Shown: positions 1-7,220, counted from the first letter of the stretch. The stretch is 11,675 nucleotides of DNA from Candidatus Eiseniibacteriota bacterium (GCA_005893365.1 VBPB01000196.1:1-11675), one strand, 5' to 3'. Translations and numbers: made by a program. Notes: generated by a model from the letters alone, not told the origin.

Positions 1-129
1 GGTGTTCGCCACGACCGCCGGTCCGCCGTGTCCCGGGCCGGAGACATAGATCATGTCGAGGTCGTACGCCTTGATCACCCGGTTCAAGTGGACATAGATG
101 AAGTTCTGACCCGGCGTCGTTCCCCAGTG
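1..129 (-). pseudogene. xfp: Phosphoketolase fragment, 5' end missing
   Basis: The reverse strand reads as one open frame of 43 codons from 129 down to the window edge. It starts HWGTTPGQNFIYVHLNR and continues through a DLDMIYVSGPGHGGPA stretch. These are hallmark N-terminal-domain motifs of the thiamine-diphosphate enzyme xylulose-5-phosphate/fructose-6-phosphate phosphoketolase, which cleaves the sugar phosphate to acetyl phosphate plus glyceraldehyde-3-phosphate or erythrose-4-phosphate. In the family about 60 residues precede HWGTTPG, and Gly always comes just before the His. Here the preceding bases cannot encode Gly and run straight into the IS inverted repeat, so the 5' end of the gene is absent. 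The rest of the gene lies beyond the left window edge. The family call is firm. That the gene is broken depends on the assembly being correct. Confidence 0.85.
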
Positions 130-131
130 GA

Positions 132-167
132 GTGAGTGCTAGCCTTCGTTGAAAAGAAGACGGCTCC
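132..167 (+). repeat. IS left terminal inverted repeat
   Basis: Pairs with the right end at 1471-1509. GTGAGT, TTCGTTGAAA and a GACGGC[T/C]CC block are shared, with a 4-nt length difference between GTGAGT and TTCGTTGAAA. Confidence 0.65.
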
Positions 168-227
168 AAGTAGTATGGGCCGGTTCACTGCGAGGTGGAT
201 CGGACCATTCCCAACAAGGAGCCATCG

Positions 228-1465
228 ATGAGCAAGGTAGAACGGAAGCCGAGTCAGCGGAAGCTCGAAGTTCTCCGCACCGACGAGGCAGCGCGAGCGC
301 TGGCGGAGCTGGACGCGCGGGTCGAGGTAATCCAGGCGCTGATCCCACTGGGTCTGAAGGCGGTGGAAGACGAGTTGAAGGCGGCGGTGACCGCACTGGC
401 GGGGCCGCGCTACCAGCGGGGACCGGACGATCGCCGCTACTACCGTTGGGGTCGGGAGCATGGCTCGGTGTACCTGGCAGATCAGAAGGTGCCGGTGCGG
501 GTGCCGCGGGTGCGCGACGTCCACGCGGATCAGGAGGTGCGGTTGCCGGTGTACGAGCGACTGCAGGAGCCGCGCGGTGGGGACGCCCAGCTGATGGGTC
601 GGGTGCTGCGCGGGCTGGGATGCCGCAACTACCAGGAGACGGCGGCGCTGGTGCCGGAGGTGTTCGGGCTGTCGGCCTCGACGGTGTCGCGGCGGTTCAT
701 CCGAGCGAGCGCGGCCAAGCTGCAGGCGCTGATGGAACGGGATCTGTCGGGCCAGGACCTGGTGGCGCTGTTCGTGGACGGGAAGAGCTTCGGTGACGAC
801 GAGATGGTGATCGCGATCGGCGTCACGCTCGAGGGCCAGAAGGTGATGCTGGGGATGGTGCAGACGGGGAGCGAGAACACGACGGTGTGCCGGGCGTTCC
901 TCAAGTCGCTGGTGGCGCGCGGGCTGCGCTACGAGCAGGGGTTGCTGGTGGTGGTGGACGGCGCGAAGGGATTCCATCGGGGGGTGCGCGAGGTGTTCGG
1001 GCGTGCGGCGGTGATCCAGCGCTGCCGCTGGCACAAGCGCGAGAACGTGCTGAAGTACCTGCCCGAGAGCTCCAAGCCGCCTGGCAACAGCCGACCTACG
1101 AGCAAGCCAAGGCGGCGCTGAAGCGGACGCGCAGCGAGTTGGCGCTGATGAACCAGTCGGCGGCCAAGAGTCTGGACGAGGGGCTCGAGGAGACGCTGAC
1201 CCTGCATCGTCTGGGGTTGGCCGAGGAGCTGCGGCTGTCGTTCGCGACCACCAACGTGATCGAGTCGGTCCAGGCCCACGTCGGGCGGCTCACCGATCAC
1301 GTCGACCATTACCGGAACAGCGAGCAGAAGCAGCGCTGGGTCGCGACGGCGCTGCTCGAGATCGAGCCGCGGCTGCGGCGCGTGCGCGGGATGAAGCACC
1401 TGCCGACATTGCGCGCTGCGATTCAGCGCGAGATGGGCATCACGAAGCGTCAGGCTGCGGCCTGA
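228..1465 (+). pseudogene. IS256-family transposase, frameshifted
   Basis: The start is ATG 228, preceded by an AAGGAG ribosome site (about 215-220), in preference to the in-frame ATG at 195. The first frame (228-1121) carries the N-terminal domain and two of the three catalytic acidic residues: Asp in FVDGKSFGDD and Asp in VVVDGAKG. It also has the CRWHKREN signature. The frame is lost after KYLPES near 1071, and the protein resumes in another frame with LQAAWQQPTYEQAKAAL. It then runs through TTNVIESV (the catalytic Glu) to a stop at 1463-1465. Relatives usually have about 8 more residues between the KYLP motif and the LQ-AY-QPTYEEAK motif, so the lesion looks like a deletion not divisible by three rather than a one-base slip. 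The element would be unable to move by itself. A programmed frameshift is unlikely because IS256 transposases are normally made from one frame. Confidence 0.85.
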
Positions 1466-1470
1466 CATGT

Positions 1471-1509
1471 GGGGCCGTCACATTTCAACGAAGAATGGCA
1501 TTGACTCAC
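1471..1509 (-). repeat. IS right terminal inverted repeat
   Basis: Inverted copy of the left end, with the complement of TTCGTTGAAA at 1483-1492 and ACTCAC at 1504-1509. It begins 5 nt after the transposase stop codon. The TGA that ends the neighbouring small minus-strand gene lies inside it (1506-1508). Confidence 0.65.
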
Positions 1510-1778
1510 GTGGACGGCTGCACGGGCGTCGGGCCGCCAGTGAAGACGTTGGCTTGGCGGGTCCACGGACTGCCATTGTGCGGGTTGAGGTTCGAGTAGA
1601 TGTCGCCGTCCGGCGTGGCCACGAGCCAGATGGGAACCCCGCCCGATGAGATACCAGCCATTGCCGCAACCTGACCGCCGGCCGCCTGTGCCGTAGCGTT
1701 TCGGGCCCCCAGGTGGTAGGACAACGCGAGCAGGAACAGCCCCGCGCAGACGTGGAAGAATGCCCGACCCTTGACCAT
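1506..1778 (-). pseudogene. Small exported protein, 3' end replaced by the IS
   Basis: A 90-residue reading frame starting at ATG 1776-1778, with a GGGAGG ribosome site 5 nt upstream. Residues 1-31 look like a signal peptide: basic MVKGR, a hydrophobic AGLFLLALSYHLGA core, then ATAQ. The mature part has a VATPDGDIYSNLN segment and a W..QANVFTGGPTP segment, aligning along its length with the neighbouring gene at 1868-2155. The paralogue goes on for about 17 residues after the GP.P motif and ends KVKYR. This one stops after PVQPST, and its TGA is made of IS-end sequence. I infer that the true 3' end, about 10 codons, was lost when the IS arrived or recombined. Function is unknown. The GDIY and W-x-NVF pattern resembles one blade of a beta-propeller. 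Confidence 0.65.
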
Positions 1779-1867
1779 GACGGCCTCCCGATGATGCCGG
1801 GCGTGGCGGGTGCGGTCGCGCCCGCGCTCGGTCCGGCGTGCCGGGAGGATTCTACACCCGAGGCGGG

Positions 1868-2155
1868 CTACCGGTACTTCACCTTCAGGCCGCCGAGCGT
1901 CTCGTGCGCGGTAGGGACGGGACCGCTGGAGAATATGTTGCCCGAATACGTCCAGACATCACCTTGAGGGTTGCCGCCTCGATAGACGTCTCCGTTGGAG
2001 GTGATGGCCAACATGTAGGAGTTGTTGATTCCCATGAACGCCGCGGCAATCGGATTCCCCGGCGCCTGCGCCCCCGCGCTCACGGCCCCGAAGTGAAAGG
2101 CGAGCGCGAGCATAAGGACGGACACGCTGGCGTAGAACACGCGCTTGAGGAACAT
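1868..2155 (-). CDS. Small exported single-blade-like protein, unknown function
   Basis: A 95-residue protein. The start is ATG 2153-2155, with GGAGGG 4 nt upstream, and the longer in-frame extension up to 2362 looks non-coding. Residues 1-30 form a signal peptide (MFLKR, then a hydrophobic run to SAGAQA). The mature chain has LAITSNGDVYRGG, WTYSGNIFSSGP and a basic KVKYR end. It is a clear diverged paralogue of the downstream gene on the same strand, sharing the signal peptide layout, NGD[V/I]Y, N[V/I]F.[S/G]GP and the ribosome-site arrangement. The two are 89 bp apart and probably co-transcribed from right to left. I do not recognise the family by name. Its size and repeat-like motifs suggest a short secreted protein built around one propeller-type blade. 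Confidence 0.7.
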   Translation of the reverse strand: MFLKRVFYASVSVLMLALAFHFGAVSAGAQAPGNPIAAAFMGINNSYMLAITSNGDVYRGGNPQGDVWTYSGNIFSSGPVPTAHETLGGLKVKYR

Positions 2156-2253
2156 GACGCCCTCCACGGGTGCACGTCGCCCGGCAGGAGTGCGGCGTGC
2201 GGATGATGCGGAAGGGCCTGCCGCCCCGGTGAGCCGGGAGCGTACCACCGGGA

Positions 2254-2511
2254 TCATGGGCAGGTCCGCCGCGAGCGCGCACCGCGCTGGCCACCGCTCC
2301 GGGGCGCAGGCCGTGGGCGTGGGGCCTCGTGGTACCGCTCCGCCAGCACCAGTTTCACGCACCGCGCCCGCCAGTGATTGCCCGCCGTCAGCAGGGCCAG
2401 CAGCTCGCGCAGGTCGTCGAGCGGCTGGAGCAGGGTGCGCCCGGTGTGCGTGCGCGACCGGGGTAGCGGCGCCAGCGTGTCGGTGTCGCTGTCGTGCGCG
2501 AGCGTGTGCAT
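2254..2511 (-). CDS. Hypothetical 85-residue protein
   Basis: ATG 2509-2511 follows a GGAGG ribosome site at 7-nt spacing, the best argument that this is a gene. The N-terminal third is rich in Asp, Thr and His. The centre (LLQPLDDLRELLALLTAGNHW and then RARCVKLVLAERY) can form an amphipathic helix pair. The tail is Pro/Arg-rich and probably disordered. There is no signal peptide. It lies upstream of the two small exported-protein genes and on the same strand, so it could lead the same transcript (98 nt gap). No family was recognised. In GC-rich DNA open frames of this size arise by chance, hence the modest confidence. Confidence 0.4.
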   Translation of the reverse strand: MHTLAHDSDTDTLAPLPRSRTHTGRTLLQPLDDLRELLALLTAGNHWRARCVKLVLAERYHEAPRPRPAPRSGGQRGARSRRTCP

Positions 2512-2633
2512 CGTCAGTCCTCCATCGGTGCGAGCGTGGCCATCATCACCATCCCGGGACCGCCAAAGCGTCCGCGCCACAGGGCACGCCACGCTGCCCA
2601 GGTGTGTGGTACTACTGGCAACTATGCGCGTGC

Positions 2634-2728
2634 GGGAACGAATGAGGTCTGGTGGCCTCCGGGGACTTCAAATCCTGCGGTCGGGCGTCAGCGTCCGAGG
2701 TGGGTTCGATTCCCACGCGTTCCCGCCA
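2634..2728 (+). tRNA. selC: Selenocysteine tRNA, anticodon UCA
   Basis: This 95-nt gene carries UGA-decoding tRNA for selenocysteine insertion and folds as a bacterial tRNA-Sec. The acceptor strand GGGAACGA (2634-2641) pairs with GCGTTCCC (2717-2724). The D stem has 6 bp, GAGGTC/GGCCTC, with a 4-nt TGGT loop. The anticodon loop is CTTCAAA (2666-2672), with TCA at 2668-2670. The long variable arm is a 7-bp stem TCGGGCG/CGTCCGA with a TCAG loop (2681-2698). The T arm is GTGGG-TTCGATT-CCCAC, followed by discriminator G and an encoded CCA. Oddities are an A.G mismatch at acceptor pair 8 and a weak top of the anticodon stem (G.U then G.G, or a bulged G). The long variable arm, 6-bp D stem and UCA anticodon together exclude tRNA-Ser and tRNA-Leu. 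selA, selB and selD must lie elsewhere, and no selenoprotein gene is evident here. Confidence 0.93.
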
Positions 2729-2734
2729 TCCTTC

Positions 2735-3559
2735 GTGGCGGCGGTGGTGGCGGTGGTGGCGGTGCTCTGCGCCTTGGGCCCCGCCGTGGCCCGGGGCGCC
2801 GCGGCACCGATGGCCGCGGGCGACAGCGTGGTGAAGGCGGCGAGTCCCCCGGCCGAGCGCGCGTCGAACCCGGCGCCGGCTCGTGCCGACAGCGCCGCAC
2901 GGCGGTTGGTCGCGCCCACGGACACCACCGCCACGCCGGAAGACCAGGCCGGTGCCTGGGACGAGGCCGACAGCGTGCGCACCGGGCCGCGCAAGCCCCG
3001 CACGCTCCCGCCGGAGGCGCGCTTCGACCAACCGCACTGGGTGATGCTGCGCTCGCTCGTCGTCCCGGGCTGGGGCCAGGCGCACAACCACGCCTGGATC
3101 AAGGCGGCGCTGGTCGCGGTGGGGGACGGCGTGATGCGCGTGCGCCTGATCCACGACGAGCGCCGGCTCTCGAACCTGAATGGCGTGGCCAAGGATCGCC
3201 TCGGGACGCTCGCCATGACGACGGATCAGGTGGCCGCGGCCCAGGCCGAGCTGGCGGCGGCGCAGGCGTCGGGCGACCAGGCGCGCATCGACGCGGCGGA
3301 GGCGGCGCTGGCGGTCGCGAACATCGCCAACCGGGAGGCCTCCGACGCCTACAACCGCGCGGTCGCCGTCTACAACACCCTGCTCGATCAGGCGATCAGC
3401 CGGCGCTGGGTGGCGGCGGGCGTGCTGGCGTATGCCCTGCTCGACGCCTACATCGATGCCCACTTCCGCAGCTTCGACGCCGACTTCCGGATCGACCCCG
3501 CGCTGCCGGGCGAGACCAAGCCCGCGGGAGCGCACCTGCGCCTGGGATGGCGGTTTTGA
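2735..3559 (+). CDS. DUF5683-like envelope protein
   Basis: About 274 residues if it starts at GTG 2735. That start gives a hydrophobic N-terminus (AAVVAVVAVLCALGP, then AVARGAAA) resembling a signal peptide but without the usual basic residues. ATG 2810 is the first ATG after the tRNA gene and would remove the hydrophobic part. Order of parts: signal-like segment; Ala/Pro/Asp-rich linker to about residue 95; a DUF5683-type core with the HWVMLRSLVVPGWGQ motif; an Ala/Gln-rich coiled-coil insert (TTDQVAAAQAELAAAQASGD onwards); and a final hydrophobic segment with RRWVAAGVLAYALLDAYIDAH before a short beta-like tail. DUF5683 proteins are small membrane or envelope proteins of unknown role. The gene begins only 6 nt after selC and overlaps lepA by 13 nt, so it may be transcribed with both. 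The family call is by motif; the start is uncertain. Confidence 0.75.
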   Translation: MAAVVAVVAVLCALGPAVARGAAAPMAAGDSVVKAASPPAERASNPAPARADSAARRLVAPTDTTATPEDQAGAWDEADSVRTGPRKPRTLPPEARFDQPHWVMLRSLVVPGWGQAHNHAWIKAALVAVGDGVMRVRLIHDERRLSNLNGVAKDRLGTLAMTTDQVAAAQAELAAAQASGDQARIDAAEAALAVANIANREASDAYNRAVAVYNTLLDQAISRRWVAAGVLAYALLDAYIDAHFRSFDADFRIDPALPGETKPAGAHLRLGWRF

Positions 3560-5313
3560 GCGACCCGCGCCTCCGTCACATCCGGAACTTCTGCATCGTG
3601 GCCCACATCGACCACGGCAAGAGCACGCTGGCCGACCGCCTGCTCGAGCTGACGCACACCCTGACGCCGCAGCAGATGAAGGCGCAGGTGCTGGACGACA
3701 TGGACCTGGAGCGCGAGAAGGGCATCACCATCAAGTCGCACGCGATCGCGATGGAGTACCGGTCGCGCGACGGCGAGACCTACCAGCTCAACCTGATCGA
3801 CACCCCCGGGCACGTGGACTTCACCTACGAGGTCTCACGCTCGCTGGCGGCGTGCGAGGGCGCGGTGCTGGTGGTGGATGCCTCGCAGGGCATCGAGGCG
3901 CAGACGCTCTCCAACTTCCTGCTCGCCCGCGAGCAGGGGCTCAGGATCGTCGGCGCCATCAACAAGGTGGACCTGCCGGTGGCCCGCCCGGACGACGTGG
4001 CACTGGAGATCGAGCACGTCACCGGGGTCGCGGCCGAGGACGTGCTGCGGCTCTCGGCCAAGACCGGACTCGGCGTCCAGGACCTGCTCGAGCAGGTGAT
4101 CGCCGAGATCCCGCCGCCCGCGGGGGACCCGGACGCGCCGCTTAGGGCGCTCATCTTCGACTCCAAGTTCGACCAGTACCGGGGGGTCGTGGCCCTGGTG
4201 CGGGTCGTGGATGGGGCGGTCAAGCCCGGGGACCTGATCCGCTTCGTCTCCACCGGACGCCAGTACGAGGTGAGCGAGGTCGGGCGCCTGCGGCTCAAGC
4301 TCGAGCCGCTGCCGTCGCTCGGGGCGGGCCAGGTGGGCTACGTCGTGGCCGGGGTCAAGACCGTGGCCGAGGCGCGGGTGGGCGACACGCTGGCGGCGGC
4401 GGAGGCGACCGGGCTCGAGCCGCTCCCGGGCTTCCGCGAGGTCAAGCCGATGGTGTTCTCGGGCCTCTATCCAATCGAGGCCGAGCAGTACGACGAGCTC
4501 AAGGAGGCGCTGGCCAAGCTCCAGCTCAACGACGCCTCGCTCATCTACGAGCCCGAGACCTCGGTGGCGCTGGGCTTCGGATTCCGCTGCGGCTTCCTGG
4601 GGCTGCTCCACATGGAGATCGTGCAGGAGCGGCTGCGCCGCGGGTACCGGAGCGGCGACCTGCTGGTGGTGGACAACCCGAGCCAGATGCCGCCCGCCAA
4701 CACCATCGCCACCATCGAGGAACCGTACGTGCTGGCCCACGTCCTGACCCCGACCGAGTACATGGGGAACATCATGAAGCTCTGCCAGGAGCGGCGCGGC
4801 ATCTTCGGGAGCATGGACTACCTGGAGGAGAAGCGGGTGCGGGTCGCCTACCGGCTGCCGCTGGCGGAGATCGTGCTCGATTTCTACGACCGCTTGAAGT
4901 CGGTCTCGCGCGGGTACGCCTCGCTGGACTACGAGTATGATGGGTATCGTGAGGGGGACGTGGTCAAGATCGACATCCTGCTCAACGGCGAGCCAGTGGA
5001 CGCGCTCTCGACCATCGTCCACCAGGACAAGGCCTATGCCTGGGGAGCGGACCTGTGCGCCAAGCTCAAGGAGCTGATCCCCAAGCAGATGTTCCAGGTG
5101 GCGATCCAGGCGGCGATCGGCAGCAAGGTGATCGCCCGCGAGACCCAGGGCGCGATCCGCAAGAACGTGACCGCGAAATGTTATGGCGGTGACATCACGC
5201 GCAAGCGGAAGCTGCTCGAGAAACAGAAGGAAGGCAAACGCCGTATGAAGCAGATCGGGACCGTCGAAGTGCCGCAGGAGGCGTTCCTGGCGGTGCTCAA
5301 GGTCGGGCGTTAG
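3547..5313 (+). CDS. lepA: Elongation factor 4 (ribosome back-translocating GTPase LepA)
   Basis: A 588-residue translational GTPase of normal family length (about 600). It acts on stalled or mistranslocated ribosomes and assists ribosome assembly. GTPase motifs: P-loop AHIDHGKST (19-27), switch I REKGITIK (56-63), DTPGH (85-89), NKVD (139-142) and an SAK G5. EF-G-like domains II, III and V follow, with the conserved FRCGFLGLLHMEI stretch. The LepA-specific C-terminal domain carries TAKCYGGDITRKRKLLEKQK and GKRRMKQIG, which distinguish it from EF-G, TypA and TetM. Start ATG 3547 overlaps the end of the upstream gene, suggesting translational coupling; no strong ribosome site is visible. lepB follows after 18 nt. 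Confidence 0.97.
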   Translation: MAVLSDPRLRHIRNFCIVAHIDHGKSTLADRLLELTHTLTPQQMKAQVLDDMDLEREKGITIKSHAIAMEYRSRDGETYQLNLIDTPGHVDFTYEVSRSLAACEGAVLVVDASQGIEAQTLSNFLLAREQGLRIVGAINKVDLPVARPDDVALEIEHVTGVAAEDVLRLSAKTGLGVQDLLEQVIAEIPPPAGDPDAPLRALIFDSKFDQYRGVVALVRVVDGAVKPGDLIRFVSTGRQYEVSEVGRLRLKLEPLPSLGAGQVGYVVAGVKTVAEARVGDTLAAAEATGLEPLPGFREVKPMVFSGLYPIEAEQYDELKEALAKLQLNDASLIYEPETSVALGFGFRCGFLGLLHMEIVQERLRRGYRSGDLLVVDNPSQMPPANTIATIEEPYVLAHVLTPTEYMGNIMKLCQERRGIFGSMDYLEEKRVRVAYRLPLAEIVLDFYDRLKSVSRGYASLDYEYDGYREGDVVKIDILLNGEPVDALSTIVHQDKAYAWGADLCAKLKELIPKQMFQVAIQAAIGSKVIARETQGAIRKNVTAKCYGGDITRKRKLLEKQKEGKRRMKQIGTVEVPQEAFLAVLKVGR

Positions 5314-5331
5314 CCAGGCCAAGGGAGGATC

Positions 5332-5946
5332 ATGACGAGCAAGTCGCGTTCGGTCGTCCGCGAGTACGTCGAGGCGGCGCTGTGGGCGCTGGTCATCACG
5401 CTGTTCCTGCGCGCCTTCGTGATCCAGGCGTTCCGCATCCCCTCGGAATCGATGAAGGACACGCTGCTGGTGGGCGACTTCTTGTTCGTCAACAAGTTCG
5501 AGTACGGACCCAAGATCCCGTTCACCCACATCCGCCTGCCGGGCCTGCGGCATCCCAAGCGCGGCGACGTGATCGTGTTCCAGTTCCCGGGGGACCCGAG
5601 CAAGGACTACATCAAGCGCTGCATCGCGACCGGCGGCGAGACCTTGGAGATCCGCAACAAGCAGGTGAGCGTGGACGGGGTGGCCCTCAACGAGCCCTAC
5701 ACGATCCACACCGACCCGGCGGTCAAACCGGCCGGCTACGACTACCGCGACAACTACGGCCCGTTCACGGTCCCCGCGGGCGAGTTCTTCATGATGGGGG
5801 ACAACCGGGACAACTCGAACGACAGCCGCTACTGGGGCACGCTGAACATGGATCTCGTCAAGGGGCGCGCCATCTTCCTCTACTGGTCCTGGGATGGGGA
5901 CAAGAACTGGCCGCGCTGGAACCGGCTCCTGCACCTGATCCAATGA
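5332..5946 (+). CDS. lepB: Signal peptidase I
   Basis: A 204-residue membrane-bound serine protease that removes signal peptides from Sec- and Tat-exported proteins. One N-terminal membrane segment (about 13-34, EAALWALVITLFLRAFVIQA) is followed by the catalytic box RIPSESM with Ser40. The general base is Lys95 in DYIKRCIATGG. Box E is MGDNRDNSNDSRYWG near the C-terminus. Only one membrane segment is present, as in the shorter signal peptidases outside the enterobacteria. A strong GGGAGG ribosome site lies 5 nt before ATG 5332. The stop overlaps the hemW start as ATGA (5943-5946). The lepA-lepB pairing is widespread in bacteria. Confidence 0.97.
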   Translation: MTSKSRSVVREYVEAALWALVITLFLRAFVIQAFRIPSESMKDTLLVGDFLFVNKFEYGPKIPFTHIRLPGLRHPKRGDVIVFQFPGDPSKDYIKRCIATGGETLEIRNKQVSVDGVALNEPYTIHTDPAVKPAGYDYRDNYGPFTVPAGEFFMMGDNRDNSNDSRYWGTLNMDLVKGRAIFLYWSWDGDKNWPRWNRLLHLIQ

Positions 5947-7216
5947 ACCCACGGCCCAAAGGCTCGCCGGGCGCGGTCGCCGGGGCACGGGAAGGGCCCG
6001 GGCCGCGGGCGCGCGCCGAGGCCCGCCTCGGGCTCTACGTGCACGTGCCCTTCTGCGCGGTGCGCTGCAGCTACTGCGACTTCTCGAGCGGGTCGCTCTC
6101 GGCGGCGGCGGTGACGCGCTACCTCGCCGGCGTCGCGCGCGAGGCCGAGCGGCGGGCGCCGGAGGCCTCGGGCGTGGCGTTCAGCTCGGTGTTCTTCGGC
6201 GGCGGCACGCCCTCGGCGCTCTCGGCCCGCCACTTCCGCGCGCTGTGGGACCGCTTGCGCGCCAACTTCGCCATCGCCCGAGGCGCCGAGATCACGCTCG
6301 AGGCCAATCCCGAGACGGTCGGGCCGGCGCTGCTGGACGCCTGGGCGGCGGCGGGGATCAACCGGCTGTCGATGGGCGCTCAGAGCTTCGATCCCGAGGA
6401 GCTCGCCCGCCTCGGCCGCATCTGGCCCTCGCCCGGGCCCACGGCTTCCGCCGCCTCTCGCTCGACCTGATGTTCGGCTTCCCCGGCCACACCCCCGCGC
6501 GCTTCGCGGCCACGGTCGAGCGGGCGCTGGCGCTCGACCCCGAGCATCTGTCGGCCTACTGCTTCATCCCCGAGGCGGGGACCCCGCTCGGCGACGACGT
6601 GCTGCGGGGGAGGACCACGGTCCCCGACGCGGACGAGCAGGCGGACCTCTATGCGACGCTGGGCGACCGCCTGGCGGCCGCGGGCTTCAGCCCCTACGAG
6701 ACGTCGAACTTCTGCCGTCCCGGCGCCGAGGCGCGCCACAACCTGGTCTACTGGCTGCGCCGCGACTATCTGGGCCTCGGCCCCTCGGCCCACGGACTGT
6801 GGCGGGGGATGCGCACCGGCAACCACTACCGGCTCGACCACTGGGCCCACGCCTTGGAATCCGGCCGGGCCTGCGACACCGCCGAGCCCGAGAGCGCGCG
6901 CACGCGCGCGGACGAGATCGTGATGCTCGGGCTGCGCCTCGCCACCGGGCTTGACGCCGGTGATCACGCCCAGGCGCGCTGGGCGGAGGTGACCGCGCGC
7001 TACGGACGCGCCTTCCAAGCCGGGCTCGCCACCGGCCGGCTCGAGGCCACGGAGGGCGGCGTGCGCATCCCGCCCGGGCATCGCTTCCTCGCCGACGACG
7101 TCATCGCCTGGCTGATGGCGGCCGCTGACCGGCCGGCGGCACGGCGCGAGGCGGATCGCGGGGCGCACGCGGGGGCGCCCGCATTTGACAGGCTTGCGAC
7201 GGCCTCCGTAACCTGA
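5943..7216 (+). pseudogene. hemW: Haem chaperone HemW (radical SAM, coproporphyrinogen oxidase-like), frameshifted
   Basis: The first frame starts at ATG 5943 and carries YVHVPFCAVRCSYCDF, with the radical-SAM cysteines at 38, 42 and 45, followed by FFGGGTPS, LEANPE and INRLSMGAQSFD. It breaks at LGRI (residues 157-160) and would end at 6470. The protein continues in a second frame from about 6422 as LALARAHGFRRLSLDLMFGF. This includes HNLVYWLRRDYLGLGPSAHG, the HemW hallmark, and a C-terminal winged domain ending at 7216. In relatives about 10 residues (an HD.....A pattern) lie between GRIH and LARAHGF and are missing here. The lesion thus looks like a deletion not divisible by three. HemW carries haem and is distinct from the oxidase HemN, despite old annotations. 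The rest of the gene looks well conserved, so this could be a recent mutation or an assembly error. Confidence 0.88.
7185..7214 (+). promoter_or_regulatory. Sigma70-type promoter for hrcA
   Basis: A perfect -35 TTGACA (7185-7190), an 18-bp spacer and TAACCT (7209-7214) as -10. The promoter lies in the last codons of hemW. A start site 6-8 nt after the -10 would fall at about 7220-7222, on the hrcA ATG itself (7221). No ribosome site precedes that ATG, which fits a leaderless mRNA. No CIRCE operator (TTAGCACTC-N9-GAGTGCTAA) is seen here. Confidence 0.55.
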
Positions 7217-7220
7217 CGTC

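Larger units (their letters stand above)
132..1509 (+). mobile_element. IS256-family (mutator-type) insertion sequence
   Basis: About 1.38 kb carrying one disrupted transposase gene between two imperfect inverted repeats. The shared core is TTCGTTGAAA at 145-154 and its complement at 1483-1492. Both ends begin GTGAGT if read inward from 132 and from 1509. No 8-9 bp target duplication, as expected for IS256-family insertions, flanks the ends. Only a 5-bp GTGGA is common to both sides (127-131 and 1510-1514). Both flanking genes are incomplete at the IS edges, so the element marks a deletion or recombination junction rather than a simple insertion. The exact ends are uncertain by a few bases: an ungapped alignment of the repeats would place them at 135 and 1502. 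Confidence 0.8.

Noticed and set aside
1119..1121. TGA in the transposase as a selenocysteine codon, given the nearby selC
   Set aside because: The codons before this TGA are already out of frame with the transposase family, and the protein continues in another frame, so it is a frameshift stop.
127..1514. GTGGA on both sides of the IS as its target duplication
   Set aside because: It is 5 bp, while IS256-family elements usually duplicate 8-9 bp, and the two flanking genes cannot be joined into one intact locus by removing the IS.
2735..2763. Repeated GTGGCG-type units after selC as a functional repeat
   Set aside because: The units encode the alternating Val/Ala core of the signal-like segment, which explains them; the run is short and irregular.
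2494..3546. A long open frame joined in phase to the front of lepA
   Set aside because: The product is low-complexity Gly/Arg/Ala and lies over selC and the DUF5683-like gene in another frame. LepA starts properly at 3547.
3835..5988. A 717-codon minus-strand open frame opposite lepA and lepB
   Set aside because: It mirrors the codon pattern of two certain genes on the plus strand, a common artefact in GC-rich DNA. It has no recognisable domain.
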